NCBI RefSeq assembly: GCF_003149375.1
Contig: NZ_QFWH01000004.1
Coordinates: 124,001-188,000 of the forward strand
Source: Vampirovibrio chlorellavorus
GTDB taxonomy: Bacteria; Cyanobacteriota; Vampirovibrionia; Vampirovibrionales; Vampirovibrionaceae
Reading direction: 5' to 3'
DNA length: 64,000 nucleotides
Made by a program: the position numbers and the translations under genes. The notes beneath the pieces were generated by a model. That model was not told the origin of the DNA and searched no databases. It saw nothing but the letters and a program-made list of their open reading frames with translations. Below are positions 16,529 to 25,242 of this stretch, piece after piece; position 1 is the first letter of the stretch, and every line of letters begins with the position of its first letter.

Positions 16529-16987
16529 ATGATGGAACCCTCACCCGATGTCCCCGCGTCCGCCCAGTCGGTAGAGCGTGTTAAAGTGCTGGAGATCAGC
16601 CGGCAGAAACACCCCATTACCCAGCTTCAGGCGCAATACAGCTTTGCCGATATCAAGACGGATGGCCCGGTGCAGTGCCACTGGCGTTTTCACAAAGAGC
16701 ATGTGGGGTTGACCGTTTACGGCCAGCTCAAGGGCTGCCTGAATCTGGAGTGCGCCCGCTGTCTGGAGTCTTATCAGGTGCCCATTGACCTGCAAGTGGA
16801 TGAGCGCTTTGTGTTTGAAGAGTCTCTGACCGCCAAGGACAAGGAACGGGAACTACAGTCCGATGATTTCTACGAGGTTTTAGACGAAGAAGGGGAGCTG
16901 GATTTGAAAGATCTGGCCCAGCAGTTTTTGATTCTGGAATCCCTGAATCATCCCAACTGTGAGCGTCCAGAGTGCCGATTTGCCTGA
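16529..16987 (+). CDS. yceD: YceD/DUF177 protein, 23S rRNA accumulation factor
   Basis: The 152-residue product matches the YceD (DUF177) family, which in bacteria and plastids is needed for normal 23S rRNA accumulation. The conserved core is CLNLECARCLESYQVPIDLQ and the acidic DEEGELDLKDLAQQFLIL. It lies directly upstream of rpmF, the near-universal arrangement for the family. The frame is open 26 codons earlier, but ATG 16529 has AGGAG about 8 bases upstream. A second Met follows at once. The protein ends in a Cys-containing NHPNCERPECRF, where DUF177 proteins often carry paired Cys. Confidence 0.9.
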   Translation: MMEPSPDVPASAQSVERVKVLEISRQKHPITQLQAQYSFADIKTDGPVQCHWRFHKEHVGLTVYGQLKGCLNLECARCLESYQVPIDLQVDERFVFEESLTAKDKERELQSDDFYEVLDEEGELDLKDLAQQFLILESLNHPNCERPECRFA

Positions 16988-17094
16988 GCCTCTTGTAAGC
17001 CAAGCGCTTTTTTGTAAGAATCATCACCACGTATTTTTGTGCCCAACGATCTGTCTACCAGATCTCAATTCATTAACGCTAGAGGTTTATCCCC

Positions 17095-17289
17095 ATGCCA
17101 GTTCCCAAGAAACGAGTCGGCCATTCTGATCAGGCGCACCGTCGTGCCAACTGGAAAGCCACTCTTGCTGCTCGCACCACCTGCCCTCACTGCGGCGCCG
17201 TTAAAATGCCTCATCACATGTGCGTTGCCTGTGGTTTCTACAATGGCCGTGTGGTCAGTGAGAAATTTCACGCTCATCACGAACATTAA
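17095..17289 (+). CDS. rpmF: 50S ribosomal protein L32
   Basis: The 64-residue product begins MPVPKKRVGHSDQAHRRANW, the L32 signature, and has two CxxC pairs (CPHC and CVAC) that bind zinc. The C-terminus is His-rich (KFHAHHEH). It follows yceD by 107 bases and precedes plsX by 46, the classic yceD-rpmF-plsX-fab arrangement that couples translation and lipid synthesis genes. Confidence 0.97.
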   Translation: MPVPKKRVGHSDQAHRRANWKATLAARTTCPHCGAVKMPHHMCVACGFYNGRVVSEKFHAHHEH

Positions 17290-17335
17290 TCAAAGCGCTC
17301 GGTTTTAGTTTTTGATTTTGTAAAGAATTAATCTG

Positions 17336-18367
17336 ATGGCCACTTCTCCCATTCGAATCGCCGTTGATGCTATGGGTGGCGATTATGCGCCCCATGAAAT
17401 TGTTGACGGTTCTGTGCAGGGCGCACGGGAACATGGGGTTGGTATCCTTTTGGTGGGCAAGCCCGATGATGTTGAGCGTGAGCTGAAAAAGTACGACACC
17501 CGGGGCTTGAGCATTGAAGTGGTACCCGCTTCCGAAGTCATAGAAATGGGCGAGTCTCCCGCCACCGGTTTGCGCAAGAAAAAAGACGCCTCCATTATCG
17601 TAACGGCCAAATGCGTCAAAAATGGACAGGCCCAAGGGATGGTGGCTGCCGGTAGTACCGGGGCGGCCATGGCTTCGGCTTTGCTTTACGTGGGCCGCAT
17701 TGATGGGGTGGAGCGTCCGGCGATCGGGGTTCGCCTGCCTTCATCGACCAGCACCCATTGTTTGTTGATTGATGCCGGGGCCAATGCCGATTGCACCCCG
17801 GAGATGCTGATCCAGTTCGCCGTGATGGGCAACGTGTTTATGCACAACGTCTACAACGTGGAAACACCTCGGGTGGGCCTGCTGAACATTGGTGAAGAGC
17901 AGGGCAAGGGCAACGCCTTTGCCCACACTGCCTTTCAGTTGCTTGAAAAGGATGAGCGGTTTCAGTTTATCGGCAACGTGGAAGGCAAAGAGCTGTTTAA
18001 TGGTTCTGCCGATGTGGCCGTGACCGATGGCTTTACCGGAAATGTGGCCCTGAAGTCCGCGGAAGGGGTCATGCGTATGTTTGGCTCCGTGTTGAAATCG
18101 CAGCTTAAAAGTAGCCTGAGAACCAAAGCGGGTGCTTTATTGGCGGAGCCTGCCCTGCGTGGCGCCATGAAAGAGGTCGATTCCGAAGAATTCGGAGGGG
18201 CCTTGCTTCTGGGCATTAAGGGCATTTGCGTCATCAGTCACGGGGGTAGCCGTGCGCGGGGCATTAAAAACGCCATCCGGGTGGCCAAGGAAGCTGTGTT
18301 GGCCGATGTCCTCGGGAAAATCAGCAAGCAGATACAGGAAGGGATTGAAGTTCATGACCACGCCTAA
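17336..18367 (+). CDS. plsX: Phosphate acyltransferase PlsX
   Basis: The 343-residue peripheral membrane enzyme turns acyl-ACP and phosphate into acyl-phosphate, the acyl donor for PlsY in glycerolipid synthesis. Signatures are IRIAVDAMGGDYAP at the start, GMVAAGSTGAAMA (about residue 100) and GFTGNVALKSAEG. Length is normal. Its last 14 bases overlap the start of fabH, implying translational coupling. Confidence 0.97.
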   Translation: MATSPIRIAVDAMGGDYAPHEIVDGSVQGAREHGVGILLVGKPDDVERELKKYDTRGLSIEVVPASEVIEMGESPATGLRKKKDASIIVTAKCVKNGQAQGMVAAGSTGAAMASALLYVGRIDGVERPAIGVRLPSSTSTHCLLIDAGANADCTPEMLIQFAVMGNVFMHNVYNVETPRVGLLNIGEEQGKGNAFAHTAFQLLEKDERFQFIGNVEGKELFNGSADVAVTDGFTGNVALKSAEGVMRMFGSVLKSQLKSSLRTKAGALLAEPALRGAMKEVDSEEFGGALLLGIKGICVISHGGSRARGIKNAIRVAKEAVLADVLGKISKQIQEGIEVHDHA

Positions 18368-19493
18368 TAGAGAGTTGAATCAGAGTGCGTTAAACGGACA
18401 GGCGTCTTTAACCAACCCCTTTGGGTACGGGATTAGTCTGGCTGGTATCGGTGCGCACGTCCCTGCCCGCTGCATTAGCAACGATGACATTGCCACCCTG
18501 GTTGATACGTCTGATGAGTGGATTCAGTCCAGAACCGGAATCAAAACCCGTTACGTGGTTTCCGGGGATGAAAGTGTGGCCGATCTGGCCATCGAGGCGG
18601 CGACACAGGCATTAGCCAGCGCGGGCATGGAAGGTTCCGAGGTGGAGCTGATTATCGTGGCCTCTTCAACGCCCGATACCATTTACCCGGCGGTGGCCTG
18701 TCAGGTGCAAACCGCTATTGGCGCTACTAACGCCGCTGGTTTTGATATGGCTCTGGCCTGCTCCGGTTTTGTTTATGGCCTCATTGTAGCCCAGCAATTC
18801 CTGAAAACAGGCATGTGCAAGACGGCGCTGGTGATCGGGGCCGATATTCATTCCCGGTATACCAACTGGCACGACCGTAATACCTGCATCCTCTTTGGGG
18901 ATGGGGCCGGTGCGGCCTTGCTAAAGGCCGAGCATGGGGCTCCCGACAACATTCTCGCCAGCGATCTGCATCTGGATGGCGCCAAGGGTATGGAGCTAAC
19001 CCTGTTCACTCAGGCGGAGAACTGCCCGTTGGTGGAGCCGAAAACCCCGGTGAACGATTATGTTTATATGAATGGCCGGGAAGTCTTTAAATTCGCCGTG
19101 GGCGTGGTGCCCAAGTCCATTCAGGAGGTGCTGAATCGGGCGGGGCTGAAGATTGAGGAAATCGATCACGTCATTCTGCACCAGGCCAACATTCGCATTA
19201 TGCAGGCTATGTCCGAGAAGTTGAATATTCCGGAAGAGCGTCTGATCGTGAATCTGGATCGCTTCGGTAATACCTCGGCCGCCTCGATTCCCATTGCCTT
19301 GAATGAGGCGGTGTTGCAAGGACGGGTGAAACCCGGGGATTTAATGGTGATGTGCGGTTTTGGGGCAGGGTTGGCCTGGGCCACCAGCGTCATGCGCTGG
19401 ACAGCGGTGGATCAGCGCTTGCCTCAGCACCTCAAGGATGAGATGAGTCAGCACTGCAACAACCTGAAACAGCGGGAAGCCGCTTCAGTCTAG
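18354..19493 (+). CDS. fabH: 3-oxoacyl-ACP synthase III
   Basis: The 379-residue enzyme condenses acetyl-CoA with malonyl-ACP to begin fatty-acid synthesis. The catalytic triad is visible: Cys in ALACSGFVYG, His in ILHQANIRI and Asn in DRFGNTSAAS. The N-terminus is about 40 residues longer than the typical E. coli enzyme, with MTTPNRELNQSALNGQA ahead of the GIGAHVP motif. ATG 18354 has GGAAGGG about 9 bases upstream and overlaps the plsX end by 14 bases. It is followed by fabD after 21 bases. Confidence 0.95.
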   Translation: MTTPNRELNQSALNGQASLTNPFGYGISLAGIGAHVPARCISNDDIATLVDTSDEWIQSRTGIKTRYVVSGDESVADLAIEAATQALASAGMEGSEVELIIVASSTPDTIYPAVACQVQTAIGATNAAGFDMALACSGFVYGLIVAQQFLKTGMCKTALVIGADIHSRYTNWHDRNTCILFGDGAGAALLKAEHGAPDNILASDLHLDGAKGMELTLFTQAENCPLVEPKTPVNDYVYMNGREVFKFAVGVVPKSIQEVLNRAGLKIEEIDHVILHQANIRIMQAMSEKLNIPEERLIVNLDRFGNTSAASIPIALNEAVLQGRVKPGDLMVMCGFGAGLAWATSVMRWTAVDQRLPQHLKDEMSQHCNNLKQREAASV

Positions 19494-19514
19494 TCTGGAA
19501 AAGGGTTTAACGTG

Positions 19515-20465
19515 ATGAGTAAAGTTGCCTTTGTGTTTCCCGGTCAGGGTTCTCAGTCGGTGGGCATGGGTCGGGATTTCGCCGAAACACCCACTGGCCG
19601 AAACGTTTATGAAACTTTTGACCGTATTGTGGCTCCCAACCTCAGTCAGGTTTGTTTTGAGGGTCCGGAAACGGAGCTGCGACGCACGTTGTACACTCAG
19701 CCAGCCATTTTGGCGACTGCGATCGCCGCTTTGGATTTATTCCGGGAAAAATGTCGGCTCCAGCCGTCCGTGTTGGCCGGGCATAGCCTGGGGGAATATG
19801 GCGCTCTGTACGCCGCGGGCGTGATTTCTCTGGAAGCGGCCGCGCAGCTGGTGAAACGGCGTTCCGAATTGATGGAAGCAGCTCCCACTGGGGCCATGAG
19901 TGCCGTGTTGGGTCTGGATGGAGACGCGGTGGATGCCGTGGTGGCCGCTTATCGCCAGGCCAGCCAGTCGGTCATTGCCGTGGCCAACTACAACACCGAT
20001 GGCCAGGTGGTGATTTCCGGTACGCCGCAAGCGGTGGAAGAGGTCTCCGTGAAGCTCAAAGAAGCTGGGGCCAAGCGGGTCATGCCGTTACCGGTGGGCG
20101 GGGCCTTTCACTCTCCGTTGATGACCCCGGCGGCCGAGTCTTTTGCGGGCTACTTGAGCGATTTTACGTTTGAGAATGCCGCTGTTCCTGTGATTACCAA
20201 TGTGGACGCCGCCTTGACCACGGCAGGCCCAGAGGCTCAGAAAAAACTGGGTCAGCAAATTGACCACTCGGTGCGTTGGACCCAGACCATGACCCGCATG
20301 ATTCAGGCCGAGGGTGTGGATACGGTGATTGAGTTCGGGCCGGGCAAGGTGTTGACTGGCATGGTCAAAAAAATGTTCCCCGACGTACATATTTACAACG
20401 TGTTGGACATGGCCTCTCTGGAGGCGGTCAGTGCCGAGCTGAACGCGGCGTTGGTTAGCGCCTAG
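19515..20465 (+). CDS. fabD: Malonyl-CoA:ACP transacylase
   Basis: The 316-residue enzyme loads malonyl groups onto ACP. FVFPGQGSQ is at the N-terminus, the nucleophile Ser lies in LAGHSLGEY (Ser 91), and the partner His is in GAFHSPLM. The adjacent GTG at 19512 is also a possible start with slightly better spacing to AAGGG; ATG 19515 is chosen because the family starts at this point. It lies in the plsX-fabH-fabD-fabG-acpP-fabF cluster. Confidence 0.95.
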   Translation: MSKVAFVFPGQGSQSVGMGRDFAETPTGRNVYETFDRIVAPNLSQVCFEGPETELRRTLYTQPAILATAIAALDLFREKCRLQPSVLAGHSLGEYGALYAAGVISLEAAAQLVKRRSELMEAAPTGAMSAVLGLDGDAVDAVVAAYRQASQSVIAVANYNTDGQVVISGTPQAVEEVSVKLKEAGAKRVMPLPVGGAFHSPLMTPAAESFAGYLSDFTFENAAVPVITNVDAALTTAGPEAQKKLGQQIDHSVRWTQTMTRMIQAEGVDTVIEFGPGKVLTGMVKKMFPDVHIYNVLDMASLEAVSAELNAALVSA

Positions 20466-20518
20466 CTTGAGTTTCGGCCACTTTTAATCAAGTTTGTCAA
20501 GGAAAGCAGTTCAAGAGT

Positions 20519-21253
20519 ATGAGCAATCAATCAGGTAAAGCAGCCATTGTGACCGGTGGCAGTCGTGGCATTGGCCGGGCTATCGTAAAGGCACTGGCCG
20601 AGGCGGGCTACAACGTGGCTTTCAGTTATGCCTCCAATCAGGCCGCCGCTGAGGAAGTGGAGGCCATGGTCAAGGGCTTTGGCGTGGATGCGTTGGCTGT
20701 TAAATCAGATGCTGCCAGTGTAACAGACGCCCAGGCTTTGATTGAGCAGGCTCACAAACGCTTTGGACGCATTGACGCTCTGGTCAACAATGCCGGTATT
20801 ACCCGTGATGGCTTGTTGATGCGCATGAGCGATGAGGACTGGGCCAAGGTCATCGATACCAACCTGGCGGGGGCCTTTTATACCTGCCGGGCCGCTTCTC
20901 GCATTATGTTGAAGCAACGCGCAGGGGCCATTGTGAACATTTCCAGCGTGGTGGGCGTGTTCGGAAACGCCGGTCAGGCCAACTATGCCGCCAGTAAGGC
21001 CGGATTGATTGGCTTTACCAAGTCTCTGGCCAAGGAGTTTGGGAGTCGTGGGGTGACCGCCAACGTGCTGGCGCCGGGTTTTATTGAGACCGACATGACG
21101 GAAAGCGTTCCCAAAGAGCAATTGTTGCAGCATATTCCACTGGGTCGACTGGGCGCGCCGGAAGATATTGCCAAGGCTGTTCTCTTTTTGATAACATCTG
21201 GGGATTATATAACCGGCCAAGTCATCCACGTGGATGGCGGTCTGGTTTTCTAA
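20519..21253 (+). CDS. fabG: 3-oxoacyl-ACP reductase
   Basis: The 244-residue short-chain dehydrogenase reduces beta-ketoacyl-ACP with NADPH. The cofactor motif TGGSRGIGRAI is near the N-terminus, followed by NNAGITRDGLLMRM, the catalytic Ser in NISSVVG and the YxxxK motif in YAASKAG. The C-terminus GQVIHVDGGLVF is typical. It sits 53 bases after fabD. Confidence 0.96.
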   Translation: MSNQSGKAAIVTGGSRGIGRAIVKALAEAGYNVAFSYASNQAAAEEVEAMVKGFGVDALAVKSDAASVTDAQALIEQAHKRFGRIDALVNNAGITRDGLLMRMSDEDWAKVIDTNLAGAFYTCRAASRIMLKQRAGAIVNISSVVGVFGNAGQANYAASKAGLIGFTKSLAKEFGSRGVTANVLAPGFIETDMTESVPKEQLLQHIPLGRLGAPEDIAKAVLFLITSGDYITGQVIHVDGGLVF

Positions 21254-21377
21254 ATCCACGCAAAGGTCTTTATTTTACTGAGCTTCACGTTGGTAAAAGC
21301 CAGTCAAATTTTTAATTTTACTCATACCAACTCGTTAGGTTTTACTGTTAATAATCTGTAATTTGGAGACTAAGACA

Positions 21378-21626
21378 ATGGGCAACGCCACTCAGACCGT
21401 TTTCGAGCGTGTTAAAAAAGTCATCGTTGAGCAATTGAGCGTTGATGAGGCTGAAGTCACCCCGGAAGCCAACTTTAGCCAGGACTTGGGTGCTGACTCT
21501 TTGGATACCGTTGAATTGGTAATGGCTTTTGAAGAAGAGTTCGGTACCGAAATTCCGGATGAAGAAGCCGAGAAAATCCAGACCGTTCAAGACGCTGTCA
21601 GCTATATCGAAAAAAATCAGAAGTAA
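21378..21626 (+). CDS. acpP: Acyl carrier protein
   Basis: The 82-residue acidic protein carries acyl chains on a phosphopantetheine attached to the Ser of [18 protein letters not shown]. The frame extends five codons upstream to a TTG, but ATG 21378 gives the usual N-terminus and has GGAG about 10 bases before it. It is located between fabG and fabF, as in many bacteria. Confidence 0.97.
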   Translation: MGNATQTVFERVKKVIVEQLSVDEAEVTPEANFSQDLGADSLDTVELVMAFEEEFGTEIPDEEAEKIQTVQDAVSYIEKNQK

Positions 21627-21708
21627 GCAACACTTCTGCGCGGTCGAGTTCGATTTGAGCTTGCACCGACTGTATTGCACATCAACGATAAGGTCCTGTT
21701 AAAAGATC

Positions 21709-22971
21709 ATGGCAAACTTTGGAAAGCGCCGTGTTGTGGTAACCGGTATGGGTGTTGTGACCCCGGTTGGCAGCACTCTGGAAACCATGTGGGATAATCT
21801 GGTCAATGGTCGCTCCGGGATTGGGGAAAACACCCTGGTTCCCCCGGAAGAGATGACCTGCAAAATTGCGGGTATTTGTACAGATTTTGTCCCCGAGAAT
21901 TACATGGACAAAAAAGAATCCCGGCGTATGGATCGTTACACCCAGTTTGCCGTTGCCGCTGCCAAGATGGCCTACGAGCAGTCAGGGCTGTACGAAGGCG
22001 CTGTGGATCCCAACCGTTTTGGGGTCGTGGTCAGTAGTGCCGCGGGTGGAATCGGCACAATTGAAGTCCAGATGAAAAACTCGCTGGATCGGGGCTTCAA
22101 CAAGTGCAGTCCGTTTCTGGTTCCCATGATGATCTGTGACATTGCCGGTGGCTGGATTGCCATTGAGTACAATGCCAAAGGGCCAAATCAGTCTGTGGTT
22201 ACCGCCTGTGCCACTGGCGCAAACTCCATCGGTGATGCCTTCCGCATGATCCAGTATGGAGAAGCGGACGTGATTATGGCCGGTGGTGCGGAAGCCCCCA
22301 TTACCTCCCTGTCCGTGGCCGGATTTACTACCATGCGGGCCTTGTCTCAGCGGTACGATGAGCCCTTGTTGGCCAGTCGCCCGTTTGACAAGGATCGTGA
22401 TGGCTTTGTGATCTCTGAAGGCGCAGGCGTGGTGGTTCTGGAAGAACTGGAACACGCCAAGGCTCGGGGCGCGACTATTCTGGGTGAAATTATTGGTTAC
22501 GGGCGAACCGCTGATGCCAATGATATCGTGGCTCCTTGTGCCGATGGAAACGGGGCCGCTCGTGCCATGCAGCTCGCTTTGCAGGACGCCGGGCTGGACG
22601 CTGAGAAAGTGGATTACATCAATGTTCACGGCACCAGCACACCTTTGGGTGATGTGGCTGAAACCCTGGCTGTAAAACGGGTATTCGGTGAGCATGCCCA
22701 GCAGGGTTTGGTCCTCAGTTCTACCAAGAGTATGACGGGCCACATGTTGGGTGCCACGGGCGCGGTGGAAGCGGTGATCTCCATGATGGCCATTTCCAAC
22801 AAAACCGTACCGCCGACCATTAACCTGGATAACCCCGATGAGCAATGTGATCTGGATTACACCCCGCACAAGGCCCGTAAACTTGATACGCTGGACGTGG
22901 CCATGTCTAACTCCTTCGGATTTGGGGGGCACAATGCGTCCCTGATTTTCAAGGGATACTCCGGTAACTAG
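21709..22971 (+). CDS. fabF: 3-oxoacyl-ACP synthase II
   Basis: The 420-residue condensing enzyme elongates acyl-ACP with malonyl-ACP. The Cys-His-His active site is present: Cys in VTACATGANSIG, His in VHGTSTPLGD and His in KSMTGHMLGATG. The start RRVVVTGMGVVTPVG is typical. It is the last gene of the fatty-acid cluster and is followed by a strong terminator. fabZ, fabI and the acc genes are not in the window. Confidence 0.97.
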   Translation: MANFGKRRVVVTGMGVVTPVGSTLETMWDNLVNGRSGIGENTLVPPEEMTCKIAGICTDFVPENYMDKKESRRMDRYTQFAVAAAKMAYEQSGLYEGAVDPNRFGVVVSSAAGGIGTIEVQMKNSLDRGFNKCSPFLVPMMICDIAGGWIAIEYNAKGPNQSVVTACATGANSIGDAFRMIQYGEADVIMAGGAEAPITSLSVAGFTTMRALSQRYDEPLLASRPFDKDRDGFVISEGAGVVVLEELEHAKARGATILGEIIGYGRTADANDIVAPCADGNGAARAMQLALQDAGLDAEKVDYINVHGTSTPLGDVAETLAVKRVFGEHAQQGLVLSSTKSMTGHMLGATGAVEAVISMMAISNKTVPPTINLDNPDEQCDLDYTPHKARKLDTLDVAMSNSFGFGGHNASLIFKGYSGN

Positions 22972-23008
22972 GTATCCTTTTCAAAATCATTAGGCCCAGA
23001 TTAAATAG

Positions 23009-23052
23009 ACAGAAACCGTCTGCCTGATACAAAGTGCAGGCGGTTTTTCTGT
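23009..23052 (+). terminator. Terminator of the fatty-acid cluster
   Basis: ACAGAAACCG..CTGC and GCAGG-CGGTTTTTCTGT form a long stem with a T run inside the descending arm. It starts 38 bases past the fabF stop codon. Confidence 0.75.
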
Positions 23053-23140
23053 GATCTTGCGCTTAAACCCGGGCAAGGCTACTATGAAAATGGGGCGGGC
23101 CAGAGATAAGATGCCCAAAAAATGAAGGAAAGTATCATTC

Positions 23141-23866
23141 ATGACAGCGGATTTTCCAGGGCCATTGCAGTTTAATTCTGTTTCCGTAGGGAACTTTTTC
23201 GATCAAGTCAGTCAGGCTTATGACGATAGTATCCGCAAGGCCATCCCGCCCTACTTGGAGATGTTTGACGCCCTGTTGGGGTATTGTTTTTTTGCCACGG
23301 ATAAGCCGCTTCACATTCTGGAATTGGGCTGTGGCACCGGAAATTTATCGATCTTGCTGAAGGAGCGCTTTCCGCAGGCGCAGTTGACCCTGGTGGATTT
23401 GTCGGCGGACATGTTGCAGCAGGCTTCGGACAAACTGGGTGGGGAGGGCGCACAAATCCGCCTGGTGCAAAGTGGTTTTATGGACTTGTCCCTGGAGCCG
23501 GGGCAGTTTGACATGGTCATTTCCAGTGTGGCCTTGCACCACTTGAAGGACGACGAAAAGCCGATTCTGTACCAGCGCATGTTTCACTGGCTGAAACCGG
23601 GCGGTCTGTTTCGTTGCGCCGATGAAACCCTGAACGTGCCGCTGGCCATTCAGGATGAAAATATGGCCCGTTGGGAGGTTTGGGCTCGCCAAAATGGGGC
23701 TCAGGACAGTGATATTGCCCTGTGGACCGCGCATGCCGAGCAATATGACCACTATGCGCCGTTGAGTGAGCATTTTACCTGGCTGACCCAGAGTGGATTC
23801 ATCAATGTGGATTGCTATTGGCGCAAGTTGATGTGGACTGTGTTTGGCTGCGCTAGGCCTCTATAG
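23141..23866 (+). CDS. Class I SAM-dependent methyltransferase, substrate unknown
   Basis: The 241-residue product has the SAM-binding motif ILELGCGTGNLSILL (about residues 65-79), the acidic motif II end VDLSADML, and motif IV-like DMVISSVALHHLKD. Downstream MFHWLKPGGLFRCADE is the usual post-motif segment. The overall pattern resembles small-molecule or tRNA/ubiquinone-type methyltransferases; the acceptor cannot be told from sequence. AAGGAAAG lies about 9 bases before the ATG. Its 3' end overlaps the converging gene at 23853 by 14 bases. Confidence 0.85.
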   Translation: MTADFPGPLQFNSVSVGNFFDQVSQAYDDSIRKAIPPYLEMFDALLGYCFFATDKPLHILELGCGTGNLSILLKERFPQAQLTLVDLSADMLQQASDKLGGEGAQIRLVQSGFMDLSLEPGQFDMVISSVALHHLKDDEKPILYQRMFHWLKPGGLFRCADETLNVPLAIQDENMARWEVWARQNGAQDSDIALWTAHAEQYDHYAPLSEHFTWLTQSGFINVDCYWRKLMWTVFGCARPL

Positions 23867-24407
23867 CCCGCCCTGCAAAACCGGGCAGGCTGGCTTCCGC
23901 TTTTGAGAACAAGGGTAAGCGGATGGGGCCTCGGATCTGTCTGTTGAATGTGACGGTTTTTGAGCCGTTGTTAACCTTGATGTGAATTTCCAGACCGCTT
24001 TCCGTCTTCAGGTAGCGGGTTTGTGCATTCAGGCATCGGGTACGCCACGCTTCCAGCACTTTTTCCTGTTTCAGTTTGCCCGGCGGCCCGTAGTAGACCT
24101 GATCGTTCTGGCTGATGACACAGGCTTTTCCGTTCATTAACAAGGCCGCATGATAGGGTCTATCGCCCTCTTTGCCCAGTTGATACAAAATCCAGCTGCC
24201 TTCCGCCGGGTGAATTCCCGCGCCCTGTAAGGCCAGCAGCATGGGCAGGGGCTTGGGCACCGGGCGCGATTTGGAATTGGGGCTTTCATAACGCCAGCAG
24301 GGGATGACCTGCACCGGCGAAATGGAAGGACGGGCATCGTAGGCCGTGTAGGAAGGATGCGGTTTCTGGGCTTGGGGGGAGGTGGGTATCAGGAGAATGT
24401 GATTCAT
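23853..24407 (-). CDS. Unknown protein downstream of the MlaE permease
   Basis: The 184-residue product is soluble and basic. The first 55 residues are Pro/Ser-rich; the rest has alternating hydrophobic stretches (LPMLLALQGAGIHPAEGSW, YHAALLMNGKACVISQND) that suggest a mixed alpha/beta domain. There is no signal peptide or clear membrane helix. It starts 9 bases after the mlaE stop codon, so the two are probably co-transcribed, and it may take part in the same envelope process. I do not recognise a family. Confidence 0.65.
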   Translation of the reverse strand: MNHILLIPTSPQAQKPHPSYTAYDARPSISPVQVIPCWRYESPNSKSRPVPKPLPMLLALQGAGIHPAEGSWILYQLGKEGDRPYHAALLMNGKACVISQNDQVYYGPPGKLKQEKVLEAWRTRCLNAQTRYLKTESGLEIHIKVNNGSKTVTFNRQIRGPIRLPLFSKAEASLPGFAGRAIEA

Positions 24408-24416
24408 CGCCTTGCT

Positions 24417-25202
24417 TCATCCATTGTAAGAGGTGCCAAAGAAAATCCAGGTCAGGAAAAAGTCGGCCACAATGATGGTAATGGCGATCCAGACCACGGC
24501 CTTGGTGGTGGATAGCCCTACTTCCCGGGCCCCGCCCTTGGCGTTCAGGCCCACCGTGCAACTAATGGCTGCCAGAATGATCCCAAAGATAAGGGATTTG
24601 AGTAAACTGACCCGGATGTCGTAGGGTTTTACAAATAACCATACCGATTCCAGATACATATGATAGTGCAGATCCGAGACCCAGTAGGCGACTTGCATTC
24701 CCCCCAGAATGGCAGCCACCTCGCCGACAATGGTCAGCATGGGCAGGGCAATCATGCAGGCCAGGAGCCGGGGTAAAAACAGGTAGCGTATGGGATTGAC
24801 CCGCATGACCCGCAGGGCGTCCACCTGGTTGGTGACTTTCATATTGGCGATTTCCGCGGCGATGGCCGTCCCCGCTCGTGCGCCCACCGACAGGCAGGTG
24901 AAAATGGGGCCCAACTCCCGAACCACGGCCAGGGCCACCAGCCCGCCCACATAAAAATCGGTGCCGGTCTGGGCGAACTTGGAGGCCGTTTGCAGGGCCA
25001 GCACGGAGCCGGTGATCACGCAAATCAGTACGCTCATCCCCAGGGAGTCAAAACCCACCATGGCCGTTTGCACCAGCGTTTTTTGCCAGTCCGTTTGTCC
25101 TTGCAGCAAAAAACGGGCGCTGTCTTTCAGGTTTAAAAACAGCTCGCCAGCTTCGGCCAAAAACTGAAGAATGGGCTTGGGAATCCAGGGCGTATCGCTC
25201 AT
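24417..25202 (-). CDS. mlaE: MlaE-family ABC transporter permease
   Basis: The 261-residue integral membrane protein belongs to the MlaE (Ycf63) family, permeases that move phospholipid or related lipids between membranes. It has about five to six hydrophobic helices and the hallmark VVRELGPIFTCLSVGARAGT and NQVDALRVMRVNPIRYLFLP. ATG 25202 has AAAGG about 5 bases upstream; an earlier in-frame TTG is less likely. The ATPase (MlaF) and MCE-domain partners are not in the window. Lipid trafficking of this kind implies an outer membrane. Confidence 0.92.
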   Translation of the reverse strand: MSDTPWIPKPILQFLAEAGELFLNLKDSARFLLQGQTDWQKTLVQTAMVGFDSLGMSVLICVITGSVLALQTASKFAQTGTDFYVGGLVALAVVRELGPIFTCLSVGARAGTAIAAEIANMKVTNQVDALRVMRVNPIRYLFLPRLLACMIALPMLTIVGEVAAILGGMQVAYWVSDLHYHMYLESVWLFVKPYDIRVSLLKSLIFGIILAAISCTVGLNAKGGAREVGLSTTKAVVWIAITIIVADFFLTWIFFGTSYNG

Positions 25203-25242
25203 GGGCCTTTGGTTCTTCCTGTCTGAATGAATCAACCGAGTG